NCBI GenBank assembly: GCA_022113835.1
Contig: JAILWY010000018.1
Location: 9,649,001-9,713,000 of the forward strand
DNA from: Atopsyche davidsoni
Lineage: Eukaryota > Arthropoda > Insecta > Trichoptera > Hydrobiosidae
Direction of reading: 5' to 3'
Length of the DNA stretch: 64,000 nt
Below are positions 24,739 to 37,807 of this stretch, piece after piece; position 1 is the stretch's first letter; each line of letters starts with the position of its first letter. Both the position numbers and the translations under genes were made by a program. The notes beneath the pieces were generated by a model. That model saw only the letters and a list, made by a program, of their open reading frames with translations, made no database searches and was not told the DNA's origin.

Positions 24739-27054
24739 TCATGGCACCTCATATATTAAGCACATGAAAATAAAGAGTGTTTCAAAATAAACGGTATCAT
24801 CCGAAAAAGGGTAAACTGGGTATGATGGTAGATTTTTTTGTTCAGCTTATTTTATCCTTTATTTTTAGCTCATTTGTTTTATAAACTTATATAGTCATAA
24901 ATATATAGAACACGGTTTCGTGATAGTTTATGAATATTTATTTACTCTCATTTAGATAGCAGGCTTACATTAAGTTAATTTAAGTATCACATTAATCTAC
25001 CTTGTAACAAATGTTTTTAATTTGATAAAAGTGAGCACGTGAAGTAACACATTTAGGTTTAATATATATTAAAACAAATTAATTGTTAAAAATACAAAAT
25101 GTTTCATGAGTTAACGAGAAATAAAAATTTGATCCATAAAATTAAAAACCAGCCTTATTTATTAGTAAAAAATAAAGTATACAAAATCTTCAGGGTTACA
25201 ATCTGCCATTAAGATTTTTTATGTTCAAATTCATGAAAAAATATCCAAGAAAGAAAATATATTTTACGGTGGAAAAACATAGAAATTCTGAAATCTGAAG
25301 GCAAACATGAATACTCATCTCACCGCGACGACAAAATGTTTTGTTACTTTTACTATAAATTTATCTCGATTTTTTTTTTGCTTTCGAGATTTTTGCAAGA
25401 GTCGATGGCTGTGATGTATTAACTAGGAATTGTATCACAGAAGGCTTAAATGAAAACATCAGAGAGAAAAGGGAAAACAAAAATGTTCGGCTCCACGAAT
25501 GTTATTTATGGCGGATTTTACAATCCACTAAAAGTGAAATACAACAATAAATGTAATCGTGAATATTCTGCGACCCCAAAAAGCGCATTATGAAGAGAAT
25601 AAAGAAATACATAGCTTGAAATATGCATCGCAACGCTGTGCCTCCTACTAGAACTTGTATACAAACTAACAAGGATAATTGTATATTTTTATTATTAATT
25701 ATAAGTTGATTTATCGTTCATACTTTTGAGCTCGTGGTCGAGAGTACTCATTTAATATCGTCCTGCAACCACAACTGTTAATACAACCATCATAAATTAT
25801 ATTTACTAGGTTTCAACAACTATTTTAACTTGCGTGGTAAGTGTTCACTGCTTCAAAGCTTAGAAGTAAACATAGGATTTTGTAAGTTGAATTCTTTGTA
25901 TGTTGAAATACTTTCGGAAAGTATAAAGATTTCAACTGTCAAACCTAATAATAGTCCAATGTAACGTTTACTACTGAATGTTTAAGAACAAACAAAACTA
26001 TTCATCGCCTGTGAGACATCAAACACAGCCAGTTGTGCCAACTGTTGGACATCCGTACACGCAGCGGTGTGTTTATCATGATATATTCTGAGAACTACCT
26101 CGTATCCTGAACACATCCTGAAGTTTGCGAGGTAAATCCCACGTGACTCGTATTTCTTTTTTACGCGCAGAAACCATTTTGTTTTTACAAATAAGTTGAC
26201 AGGATACCGGAGCATTGTGTCGTATCGGTTTAGAAACAAAGCAAATACTTTGAAATCTCTCGAGATAGCAAACCCACTGGTAAAACACACAGGTTTTTAC
26301 TAGACAAAACTGTGTTATCGGACGGCTCCTACTCTATCTTTTATCATTAATGAAACGAGAAGGAAATTAAAATAAACGTTAGGAATTTCAATCCAAATAC
26401 CGATTTAATTATTACAAATTTAGTTTATATATGTGTAATTTATTACAACTTTAAAAATAAATATTATTTTTTATGTATTAAATGCACTTGCTATAGGCAC
26501 TTAAATTCAATGACCATGATTAATATGTAAATTCATTTATCAAAAATTGATATCAAACTAAAAGTTAGAAAATTAAATATATATTTAATTGAATAAAACA
26601 TGTGTATTCATATAGTTAGTAAAAATATTCAATAAATTAAAACCGCTATATATAATTAGTCATAATGTGATTTAAAGAAATATATGATATTTACAAAGAT
26701 TTTCCATTAGATAAATGACACTAATATTAGTATTGTTTTGTTTTTTATTGTATTTTCAGTGTAAAAAAATTTAGAACCAGCCGTAAGAATGAGAAAGAGA
26801 CTTAAGAGATGAGATAGCTTCGACAAAATATATTTTAATGATTTTGGCTTTGTAAGTTTTCAAAGACAATTATTATTTTTTTAAATATATTCATATGCAT
26901 TTAATATATTTATATAAGAAAAATGAATTTTACAAATTGAATATTTAAATTGAAAGGAAAAACAGCCTGGCGTTATTATATATTTTAATATAGAAAATAT
27001 TACCCAAAAAAAGGTTTTCTTAAGATAGATTACCCGCCTGCTCCTTTGGATATT

Positions 27055-27240
27055 CTCTCAGGACGTGATCAGTGACGTCACTTCCGCCCTGGCTGCGGGT
27101 TGGGCCGGGGGTGGTCAGCGATCCCGGGTGCGAAATAGCGTCGTTAGGGGCGCGAGGCAAACAAGTTAGAACCGCTTATTTCGCGCGGCCATTGTATCTG
27201 GGCTCTTTGGTTGGCTTGTTGATACAACCGCTGCCAGTCC
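27055..27240. promoter_or_regulatory. GC-rich island with CRE palindrome and ETS-like site
   Basis: TGACGTCA at 27073-27080 is a perfect CREB/ATF palindrome, followed at once by CTTCCG (ETS-like). Further on are CGCGCGGCCATTGT and CTTTGGTTGGC (SOX- and TCF-like). This is a promoter- or enhancer-type combination. No transcript start or exon is evident, and the minus-strand candidate gene at 27357-27867 reads towards it and ends about 120 bp away. Confidence 0.33.
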
Positions 27241-27356
27241 CAATTTAATCCACTCTCATTTTCATTGTAAGCACGCAGAGTTTTACTACATTTGAAAAAA
27301 ATCAGAACCAGAAAAACGTGCTTAGTTTTAAATTAAAAACTTAATCATGTTATTTT

Positions 27357-27867
27357 TTATTTTAAATATAAATTACAGGACTCATTAGCACCGATAAGCG
27401 TTAATAAAATCTGATCTGAGAATAAAATCTCTTGTTACTTTTCTCATTGAAATAAACAAATATTGTGTGCTTTCTATCAATAAAGCATAAGAAAATAAGC
27501 TGAAAGAAATTCGTTTTGATAAAAAAATGCGTAACAAATTCCCTCTATTTTTACTAAAGTCAACAGCAAATTGTTCAATAAATTCATTTAAGTGGATATT
27601 TTTTCATAGAATTTCGTACGGCTACTTTACCTCGAGTATAAACTTTCCCTCTCGGAGGTCAAACGGCACTCCGAGGATCGTGATTGATTGTAAAGCTCCG
27701 TGCTTCATATTAACGTCAGCCTCCCGGACGGACACATTTGTTTTGTCTGCCTGGTTACATTTAAGGATAAATACGTCATACGTGAAGGGCGGGCCTCCGT
27801 CGGGCATGGGCCGCACCAAACCAACCGGCCCGAGCTTCGGAAACAGTTTTATTCGAGAATGAACCAT
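27357..27867 (-). CDS. Possible two-exon minus-strand gene, product unknown
   Basis: Exon 1 (27631-27867) opens at an ATG and runs 79 codons in phase 0 to a donor GAG|GTAAAG. It starts MVHSRIKLFPKLGPVG and ends REGKFILE. A TATAAAG element on the same strand (27902-27908) lies about 35-40 nt above the ATG. A possible acceptor (TTTTATTCTCAGATCAG) ends at 27411; exon 2 would then give 17 codons (ILLTLIGANESCNLYLK) and a TAA at 27357-27359, overlapping an AATAAA-like run, for a product of about 96 aa with a 220-nt intron. The sequence resembles no family I know. Caution is needed because this GC-rich island is open in other frames on both strands, so it could equally be regulatory DNA. Confidence 0.22.
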
Positions 27868-28029
27868 TATAAAAACGTCAATTGCGTATATAAATTCGCC
27901 TCTTTATACGCGCACGATAAATCCTCTTACTCAAAAAGCTTTGTATAAAATTCCCGCCGGCCTAAAGCGCGCCGAGGAAGTAAGATATCAACACCTCACT
28001 TTGTCTCTCTTTAAGTACGGTTTTATGAG

Positions 28030-28200
28030 CACCTTCCTACGCCGCGTGGAGAGGAAAGGCTATTTTTCTCCAGTTGACAGTCCTGAGCCAGTGGTCGGCG
28101 GCCGTCCGAGGTAATTCATGCAGGCGAGGTGCGCTCTTCGCAGGGAATGGTCGTTTGTCTTCCGTGTCAGGGGCGTGTGAATGCTTAAAGATTCCCTGAA
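28030..28200. promoter_or_regulatory. GC-rich block
   Basis: GC-rich with GTGGTCGGCGGCCGTCCGAG and no supportable frame. It lies upstream of the minus-strand ATG at 27867 and could hold its distal promoter, or be an independent regulatory module. Confidence 0.22.
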
Positions 28201-31084
28201 ATATGAAGGAATTTAAAAACCTTCTGTTTTTTTCTCCATTCGAGAGGCCTTAACCGAATCAACAAATACTACCACTTTTGGAATATTTTATGACTATGAT
28301 GCATGTTAAATTCTGTAGTACTCGTAGCGTGTTTACAACAAAATAAGTTATTTCGAATTCATTAATTTTAACAATATTCTAGCTCCAAATAATATATTAA
28401 AGCAATTCAATAGATATGGCGAAATATCTCAACGAGAACGATGTTCGCCAAGAAGTATAAAATATGATTACAATGGCTTCAACGGATAAATAGCAAGAAT
28501 AGAAGAAATATGATCTACGGCAAAATGAAAACAAAATATCACAGCTGCAAGGCTTTCATTACATTTCGCTATGAATTCAATTTGCCTGTTTGTTGTGAAT
28601 TTTATTGTTCATTTTATTATGGAGATATTACCCAAATCGAATGAAATACTCCAGTGGTTTTAATGATAACGTCAGGCCTAGTCTACGTTGCAATGATAAG
28701 CATTAAGATTCACTTTAGGCAAAAACAAAGGGAAGCCCTTTTATTGCACTCCATCAAAAATATACAAAACACGGAGGCGCGTTTCATTTCCGAGGGGAGA
28801 CTTGTTATGTTACAAAGAATAAACATTCTCTTTTAAAAAGTTCCTAACAAGCAACACGAATTATGTATAATTTTGACCCGCGCCGCCAACAATAATATTT
28901 TCTCACATTTTTGAACATCGCATAAAAGTCATGCTAATTTTTTTATGAAAAAATTATAATTTCTAGAATAAAAAAACGTATTGCTTACATCTGTTTACAT
29001 TTCACTAAATGCTACGATGTCTTTTTATGTGGGACTCACTTTTTGATTAATGTCTCTTTAATGCAAATGAAATAAATTAGTTTTTCGTATTTTCATTCTT
29101 GTATTTTTGAAAAGCTGAATTACATTTTATGTTCAACGCTGAACAATCTCTTAGGCTATGACAAGGAGACACGAAACTTGTAATGTGCGTGCCGCATCCA
29201 TCACAAAAGAGACTTGCTACGGACAAAGCAACCAACTTGAAGGTCTTATCTCAAGCACCTCAACAAATTCAAATAGTAAACACTGTTCAAGTTTTCTAAG
29301 GTCAATAGTGTCGGGCCTTTCGCACATGAAGCTAAAGAGGACAAGTTTGTAACACTAGTCATCATTTATTTTAAAGGCTGTCAACACACAACACTATCAA
29401 AAATGTTATGTGCTGAAAATCAGTAACTTGCGACGCAACATACTTGTCGCTTGGCTACAGGAGATTTTCAAAACTATTTTAGTCAGACTTTTTAACTGAT
29501 ACAGATGACCAAACTAAGTTTTTATATAAGTAAAATGATATGGAGAGTTCCGTTGTTTAAATTTGTCATTTTATTACTAAACTGTCTCATTACTTTCATT
29601 GGTATACAACTGATTTTTAATGTGTACAACGAGTCACTGGACTTGATATATGACAGCCGCCATAAAATAAAATACATTCATGACAAACTTTTTATTTTTT
29701 ATTTTTTTATTTCTGAAGACATTTATTGGCTGATTTAAGCGCTTGATAATTAAATTAAGAGTTCTCAAAGATAATGGCCTTGAAAAGTATACGATATCCA
29801 ACAAAAGTTAAAACATCATCAGTGAATCAGTCAATTAGTATTGTTCGTTTTTATTCAACTAACAGTATCCATTCAAACTCAAATACTCTGGGAAAGACAA
29901 ACTCAAACCACAATTATCTGCAAAGTTAGGAAGTTGTATGAGAAGAAGCAGGTTAATTAGAAGTAGGAAACATTTAGCGTGGTTTGATCCGTATCCGGCA
30001 TTTTCCTTGTTGTGTACAGAAAAATCAAAAGAAACTCTGGTTTTTTTCAAAAGATTTTCAAGTCGCTACAGTCGGCAAGCAAGCATATTATCCACAAAAC
30101 CACAATTCGAATTTAGATGCTTGGTAGTTCATACCTAATAGCAAATAGTACACCTGACAACAATATTTATTTATTTAAAAGAGAAATTGTTTAATTTGGT
30201 ATAATAATAATGAAATAAGTTGTAGGAAAAAGTAGCGTAATTTTTCAGCAAAGTAATATCGCAAAACAAATACCAGCCTCTGTGGCCGAGCAAACCTCTC
30301 GTACAGCGTCACGTACAGGCTTTAGTTATTGCCTGCTGTATTATTCGTGGGTTTTAGGTAATTTAAGAGATGAATTGCTTTTTATCTTTTTTTCATTCGA
30401 TGTAGGTATCATCCTGCCTTGAACTATTTATATCCTATATAAATTTAAAAAGGGAAGAGCCTCTTTTAACATCATACGTTTCTCTTTAGCCTGTTTGAAA
30501 GTTTGTAATTTAATATAAATTGTTTTTGGCATGCCAAATTCATAATTAAAAAAGAAAATTTATGAACATATTTTATATTTTTTTCACATTAAAAATATTT
30601 TTTTTTGTAGGTAATTTGAGATGGAGAAGGCATTATATACATAATTTTTCTATTGTATTCACAGAGTGAAAAACAAGAAAGTGAATAATTGAAACGGATG
30701 CAAACAACTCGATTTCCCAGTCTAATTATTCACTCATATTATTTTTAACGTAAAATTTTAATCTTTTATAACCACTTTTTACTGCAAAATCAGTATTTTT
30801 AATATATTACTAAGAAACCATTTAATCTCACATTCATTTTTTTAAAAATAATCTTACTCTTTTCTGTAAAAATAAAATTGTAGTGCGATATAAAATTAAA
30901 TATTCATACGTGAAATATTTCATCTTGTTTATCGGAAATTATAAGAACTATTTCTTAATAAAAATAACAAAGATATCTTAGTATTGGCTATTAATCATAG
31001 CGGGTATCACAATGTCAGCACATTATTTTTTACCCTTTTCCTTCACGGAGGCTGTGTACACCGCCTTTTCACTCACGTCAGTAC

Positions 31085-31215
31085 ATAATACATAGGTAGA
31101 AGTCCACTTGCACCCCTCCCGCCAGCTCCCTCACCTCGACCGCCCCAGATCTGTGCGGGATGACCGCCCCAAGCAAATCTCCCCAAAGTCGATAATCGAG
31201 CCTTTTCAAAAGACT
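31085..31215. promoter_or_regulatory. C-rich block
   Basis: Plus strand C-rich (CACCTCGACCGCCCCAGATC), then a palindromic TCGATAATCGA near 31190. No open frame of note. Possible regulatory module. Confidence 0.2.
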
Positions 31216-31679
31216 AGGAGAAGCCATAAAAACTCAGATTCTGGGTTGTGTGCGTATTGTGTCTAACTTAACCCACGTGAAGTAAAAAAGATTTTGACTT
31301 ACTCGTCTTTATAAAAGGTTGCCACAGGTTTTTATTGTGATATTTTCCACCCTTAAAATAGAAAGAATATGCGATCGGTGAAATAAATCAACTTTTATTT
31401 TAAATTCTCACATTAGGTTAGTAAAAATAACCACATAGACGCTACTAATTATATTTATATGTTCAACATAATGATTTAAAATCAATTGGCATTTAAGTAC
31501 TTCAAATATTGAATTAAAGTTTTAACGTTAGATGTTTACTTTTATTTAATTATTCTCTGCTAGCAACAACAATTTCTTTAATTTCTTAATAGGACTGTTT
31601 GAATTTGACTCTTCGCGTAAAATATCCTTACACTTGGGAGTTTATGATCTCGTATATATTCTTGAATGATGCACATGTT

Positions 31680-31810
31680 GATGCAATTAGAAATGCGATC
31701 GGCTCCGGGGCACGCCCGCTTCTCCGGAGCTGCACAGTTGTGAGAGCTCTCACTTCCGAGGAGTGCTCCCTCCCACGCCAAGACTCCCCGCCGCCCCCGC
31801 CTATGGCCTA
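31680..31810. promoter_or_regulatory. GC-rich block with internal inverted repeats
   Basis: Contains CTCCGG...CCGGAG and GAGAGCTCTC palindromic pieces, then a CGCCGCCCCCGC run. Short frames on both strands (83 plus, 67 minus) are compositional. Candidate regulatory module. Confidence 0.22.
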
Positions 31811-32278
31811 CATCTACAAAGCATTAGCTCTTGATCCTAATAAGCTGTAGAATAAGAACAGAAACGTAAGAATATTGCGATTTTTGTTAAAAAAGCGTGA
31901 CACTGAAATTAACAAAAAAATATAAAATCAAACATACAATACGAGCCGAATTTTCAAAACTCGTATAAAGGTACAACTCTAGTGTGTAGTAATTTTAGAA
32001 TTTTATTTTTATATATAGTATGTATATACGAAAGGAAAATAGACGTCCTCACAATTGTGCTTGTTTAGTAAAAATAAACCTGCTAGTAAAAAAAATAAGC
32101 TATAGGTGTACGCTTGCTCTCTTCTCTCAAATTTGCTTCCCGTGGAACTAACGAAGTCCCCAAGAGGCCGAGACACGGACACGGCATAATGTCCCAGGAA
32201 GGAAGTCCCGGAGCTACGGCAGATTGAACAATTCGAACATGACAAATCAGCATTCATAAATATTTGCACCAAAGATCC

Positions 32279-32280
<2 letters not shown>

Positions 32281-32367
<87 letters not shown>
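32281..32367. repeat. (AT)n dinucleotide microsatellite
   Basis: An uninterrupted alternating AT run of 87 bp, self-complementary and prone to cruciform extrusion and length change. Confidence 0.98.
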
Positions 32368-32370
<3 letters not shown>

Positions 32371-33574
32371 GTATATGAATAAAATTATATAACGATTTTG
32401 TTAGATAAAAATAATCTAGCTCAAAACACTTTATAAATTAAATAAGAAATCCATAACTTTTATTTTTAATAGTGTTTGATGTAAGTATGAAAGTTATATT
32501 GATATTTATGTACTAAAAGCAGATTTTTACGTGAAATGATCACTTTTTTGTTCGGTTGAAATATACAATGGATAGAGTTTTGTTTTACTTGTGAAGTTTA
32601 TTCCAGCTTAAATACGGTCCGAGCTTCAACTTTTCCAATTATTGTAATTTGTGTTACAAACAAAAATAAAGTACATGTTTAGTCTCAAAAACTTCGAAAG
32701 AACCCCATTTTTTTGGGGAATTATTATAATCAGGCAATTACGCACGTATTTTAAGAAGTAAGTTTTTCTTAACTTCAAAATGTTTTAAATCCACTTCTTG
32801 GCGTTCATTTATTAATTGCATGTTTGCTTTAACTTTTTAATAAATATTTCATATATTTATTTACAAATTTTTCTAAATAAAAACCACATACATATTTGAA
32901 TACTTTATAAATAAAAAGAAATCAACGTTGCTTAAACTTAGTAAATGCTAACGATGGTATTGCCCCGTCGAATTTAGACCTCAATGATCGCAACTATGCA
33001 ACTGAATACAATCAAAAGAGCTTCACAAAACTCTATAAAATCTATAAAAAACCCAAGTTATCAATGTGGATTACGAGTTGTAATTTTATGACATGCGATA
33101 TATTTGAAGTGCGCAGTGTCCATGCTCACTAATCGCAGTTGCTTCGTGTCTCTTGAATCTCAGTTAAGTCGCAGTTGCTGGCAAGGAAACTGTCACTTTA
33201 CAAAATGACCGATTAAATTATTGTACTGATTTATGGCAAAGAATTTCATATGCAATGAAACCAAATACAGGCGATATAAATCAGTATAACTAAATATTTT
33301 TATATTTAAAATTTTATAAATCTTGCCCGTAATATTGGCAATGGGATGTTTTAATTCCTTAGTGTTATAACGTATTTACACTGTTGATAGCACAGGTAAC
33401 TTTTAAGTTGCATTATCAAATATTTTTTATTTTAATTTCTTTAATTTTATAATACATCATATCATATGATATTATAAAAATTACAACTAATAATATTTTG
33501 GTATAGATATATATATGCTCATAGTTGCATCGGCATTAATTTAATTTAATTTTCAAAATAATACTAGTATTGAT

Positions 33575-33860
33575 TAGCTCGCGGCTGACTCCCGGGGGGC
33601 TCCGTGCGATCCAAGCGGCGTTTAGGAGTGAGCCAGAGCCTGGCTTCAGATCCAGTCCCAGTGCAATCCCGAGTCGTCCATTAGCCTTGCATTAATATTT
33701 ATCCGAGCCGAGCCCCCGGCGGCGGGCCTCGTTAGGCGGCCCTGGCGCACAATGGGCGGACGGCTCTCTGTACTCCGCTGGCTGTCTTCTTATTGGCCGT
33801 GTCCGGTCCCAGAATGGCCGGCCGCGGTACGAGCGATGGCGATCCTTACATTTTATTCTG
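33575..33860. promoter_or_regulatory. GC-rich island with POU-, SOX- and CCAAT-like sites
   Basis: 43 of 60 bases are G or C in 33721-33780. It contains ATTAATATTTAT (33691-33702), ACAATGGG (33749-33756, SOX-type) and an ATTGG inverted CCAAT box (33792-33796). A 69-codon minus frame covers part but has no splice support. The site mix suggests an enhancer of a developmental gene. Confidence 0.32.
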
Positions 33861-36589
33861 AGAACCGATAAAGTATCGCTCTTAAGTAAATAAATCCTCA
33901 TTGCGAGAGAAGGAAGCTACCAATATAACAAAAGCATGAAATCTTATACAGAAGTATCAATCAAAGATATTTACAGCTTAACTATTCTATTTTTTATTTT
34001 CGAAGCTTAAGATTAAGCTATTCATTTTAATAACATATAATTGATACATTTAAACAAAACGAGTAAATAAAATGGTACTAAATTTTATTTTTGATTTAGA
34101 GTGTGTAGATTTTTTCTTGATGCGATGCGACAAAAATGTTTGCACCTGCAGAAAACTCAGGTATTTATTTAAGTTGTGGTTGGATCACGATCGTGATATT
34201 TGCGAACTTAATCTGGAAGACATTCTTGACGTTTATGTAACCTCGAAAACAAACTTATTACATCAGTGCAACAATACGCGATGTAAATTATAATAACAAC
34301 ATCGCCTGTTTGATGATTTGCCTTGAATGGTTAAAGTACAAATCATTTGCAATACTCGGTGATATAAAATATTTATGAGAATCATTGCAACTGAAGAGAC
34401 AGCCTTTATTGTAATATTATGTTCCACCTTATTATGACAACGCACTATATTTACATAAATTATTTTATATGCGTACTTACAGTCTCTGTAATGAAAAGAA
34501 TATTACATAGTTTCAATTGTACAGTAAAATTTAAGATATCTTAAGGAAAAAATTATCATTATGAAGAAGTCTTTTTCAAAAACAAGTATGTTTCTAATTG
34601 TTAGAGGTTTTTATTAAATTCTTTTAAATTTAAAAAATTTAGGGATTTAATCAATCATACATATATTGTTTTTAAAATTATCATTTTTACTTTAGATAGA
34701 CAGCAATCAGCTTTTACAATTGAAACAATTTAATTAATATAGTTCCACGTGGATCCTTTTAATTCTTTCATGACATGCCATCGAAGACATTGTGATCAAT
34801 TCCAATTAAAACAATTGCATTGAATTGTCGCAATAATCTTTGCATGCTTTTCCATCAAGTTTTAATTGTTGTTATTCAACAACTACTAATGATATACGCC
34901 TTGAACCTGCCGAGGGAACGTGTAAGAACACTACAAACATTCACGAGAAGTAATGCAGCGCAAATGTCAATCATAATATAAATACACTGCAGTTTATTAC
35001 TGCAACAATCAATTACCAAGCATTTTGTTGAGTGTTGAAGATACAAAAGGTGTCTCTGATATCGGTTCTCGTATATGTGAGCCTCGCTGAGTGCCTTTTA
35101 AATCGACGCCACTTTATACTCTATTGTGTTATGAAGTAGTGTGATGTCATAATGAGACTCTATCGGCAACTCTATTCAAGTCTTTGATACGTTCACTATA
35201 CAGGACAAAAAGAAAGGAGCGACTTAGAACTTCATCGAGAAAATGTACCCATACATGCTACTACAATCCCTGAGTATGAATACAAATTTAATAATGTATG
35301 GTGAAATTTTATACAATACGTTTAAGAAGCTAGTGTATTGTTAAGAAAATTTATCGGATTTTTTAATATTCTTTTCCACAAACGGTTTTTGTTTTTATTT
35401 TTCTCCTAGGAAAGCTCAAGAGGTTATATTTTTCTACTTTAAGTAGCAACAATCTCTCTATTATCATTAAAAACTATATAAGCAATGCATTATACCCTGG
35501 TATAGTTTCTAAGGAGTGTAATTACATTAGCGAAGTTTTTCCTACACGTGGGCGATATTTCTCATAAAAATGTTAAGATTAGACATCCTTAGACGAGCAT
35601 TAATTCAAATAATATGATAAAACAGTGTTCTTTTTTTAAAATTATTTTATGTAAAAACCAAATAGTTAATTAGGATTAATTGCAGAGATGCACTCTGAAT
35701 GGAAAACCAATATTGAACATTCAGTAATTCAATAGAATCGGTAACCTTTCATGTTGCAATAGCGCCTGTTTGCGTGCAATCTCTCTTTTGATTGAATTTG
35801 ATTGTATGAAGCTACGTATAAAATAAACATCAAAATCATACTAACTGTCACAGTAATTGGTTATTATCACGTAATGACTGCAGGCAGTGCTACATTATGT
35901 TCTATCGACCATGTCTGTGGCTGAACGCACTCGTTAATTTTGTTTGTTTTCTTTTCGAAAACATTTAAGCAAAATATTCTTGACGCAGTGCATAAATTCC
36001 ATAATTCAACTGGCTTATAGCTCTTTATAAATATGGCCCTATTTGAATTTAATTTAAATTAAAGACTTTGTTTCATTATTAATTATGGATGTAAATCGCT
36101 GAGTTTGAATATTAATAAAGTATTTTAACAATAAGGTCCCGCAATATTGGAGTTTTAAGCCGATAAGCGTTTAAAAATATTATTGAAAACATTCGCTTTT
36201 ATTACCCAGCTGATTAACTAAATATAACATGCATAACATGATTTTAATACTCGCACAGTCAGGATGGTCGAAAGGACTACGTCGCATGGCTATGATGACG
36301 CTGTGTACACGCTCAAGTCCTTTCTTTATTTATTTTAATTTAATTTTAAACTTTTAAAATTATCGTGTATACCATATTGACAAAACAAAGTCATTTAAAC
36401 CTAACGTTCTGCCAATGGCATACTTATAATTTTGATTTATAAAATTGACCCCAGTCTGAATCAAAGGGTGCTCTTTCCTAAAACAACACGATTTTATTAC
36501 ACTTGCAGTTAAAATTCAAAGTATTCACAAAACCCGTCAATAACAAAACCTTTGCATACAAAATACGCAGCCATTATGTTCTTTCTGTA

Positions 36590-36741
36590 CGCGTGCATTC
36601 AATGCGAATGCTTAGCGGAGCAGCGATAATATTCATACTCACAGCATGAGAACTGCGCACCAGCGGCGGCAGGTCGCTAGAGTGTGCACTCTGGCCGGTG
36701 GACAAAGAGCGTGATGCCAGTTTAACCTACATACTAGAGTC
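36590..36741 (+). promoter_or_regulatory. GC-rich block, possible promoter of the exon-like frame at 36742
   Basis: Contains CACCAGCGGCGGCAGGTCGC and CTCTGGCCGGTGG, leading directly into the ATG frame that ends CAG|GTAAAA at 36869. No TATA box is seen. It could be a CpG-type promoter or another regulatory island. Confidence 0.2.
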
Positions 36742-36869
36742 ATGCCAACAAAGACGTCAAAAACGAGAAGGCGTCGGCAGCGACCATCGCCTGTGCAGCT
36801 CCGGCGGGGACGAGGCTACCACCAAGCACGCCCTAACAATGCTAATCCGACAGTGCAAATAACATGCAG
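36742..36869 (+). CDS. Exon-like ATG frame ending in CAG|GTAAAA
   Basis: This lies at the 3' edge of a GC-rich patch (36590-36860). An ATG opens 42 codons, strongly basic (MPTKTSKTRRRRQRPSPVQL, then RRGRGYHQARPNNAN), up to CAG|GTAAAA at 36870. The following intron-like DNA stops the frame at once, so it would be a first coding exon. Arginine richness is also what GC-rich non-coding DNA gives when translated, and the donor is only moderate. Confidence is low. Confidence 0.15.
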
Positions 36870-37807
36870 GTAAAACACAGGCACGAAGGCATACTCTAAA
36901 AAATGATTTAGCATCTGATTTCGTTATATATGCAGATTATTGTATTCACTCAATACTTTCAATATTTATATTTTCATATAACCATTGAACATTGCATTAG
37001 TAAATGTTATGAAAGATGCAAATGCAGCCTTTACCAATTTGTAAATATAATAAATATTGATTATATCAGTGTTTTATTATTACATATTGTAACGTGGAAA
37101 TAAATTATGTAACATTATTGGTTATTAATATTTTATATAAAGGATAATAAAGAAATCGAAGAATCTTTTAAATTACTTCTATGAAGGTATAATAGAGTCT
37201 ATATAATCATTGTGTACCTATGTGGATATATTATACAGCTATATTTATTTTGCAGATCCATCGTTACGTACTTGACCATAAACCATGCTTAAATATTTAC
37301 TTATTTTGGAGGTGAAGATCTTTCTTTAAAATAAACGTATGCATGTTATTCAATAATACGTATTAGTATTTGATTTTAAGATACCATTTCAAGATTTATA
37401 CCATTTATTAAAAAAATATACATATAACTAAAATACTTTTATCGGACAACTTGATATATTTTTTTAATATTTCGATGTTAGTGAATTGCACAGTGTGGGT
37501 TGATAAATTATTCGTAATTTTCCATTGCATCTTATAGAGCTACATTCTATAAATATTCCTGAGTTCTTATTTCACACTGGATATTTATTGCTTTGTTTTA
37601 ATTGCTGAATCATAACTCATAATAAACACAATGATGGTTCATAAATACTCATTGGCTGATAAAAACCTGAAACGATAAAGTATGAAATTATCTGAATATA
37701 AAATTTATTCATTGAACAATTATATAATAATAAAAACATAATTTTATAATCCCAGAATGCAAAAAATATGGTAATTAACACTTTGATAAGATTGTAGTAC
37801 TTAATTT

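Larger units (their letters stand above)
22571..27054. other. AT-rich DNA, probably intronic
   Basis: Contains the ratchet-like site at 23024 and the island at 24547. A mixed patch at 23755-23950 has a minus frame of 78 codons without splice support. TTTTTTATTGTATTTTCAG ending at 26759 is an isolated acceptor-like site with no exon behind it. Confidence 0.45.
28201..33574. other. AT-rich DNA with AG|GTA sites and (AT)n
   Basis: T-rich tracts run into TAG|GTATCA at 30405 and TAG|GTAATT at 30610; both donors are off consensus. The (AT)87 run is at 32281. The chance frames at 28654, 29158 and 29505 have no further support. Confidence 0.45.
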
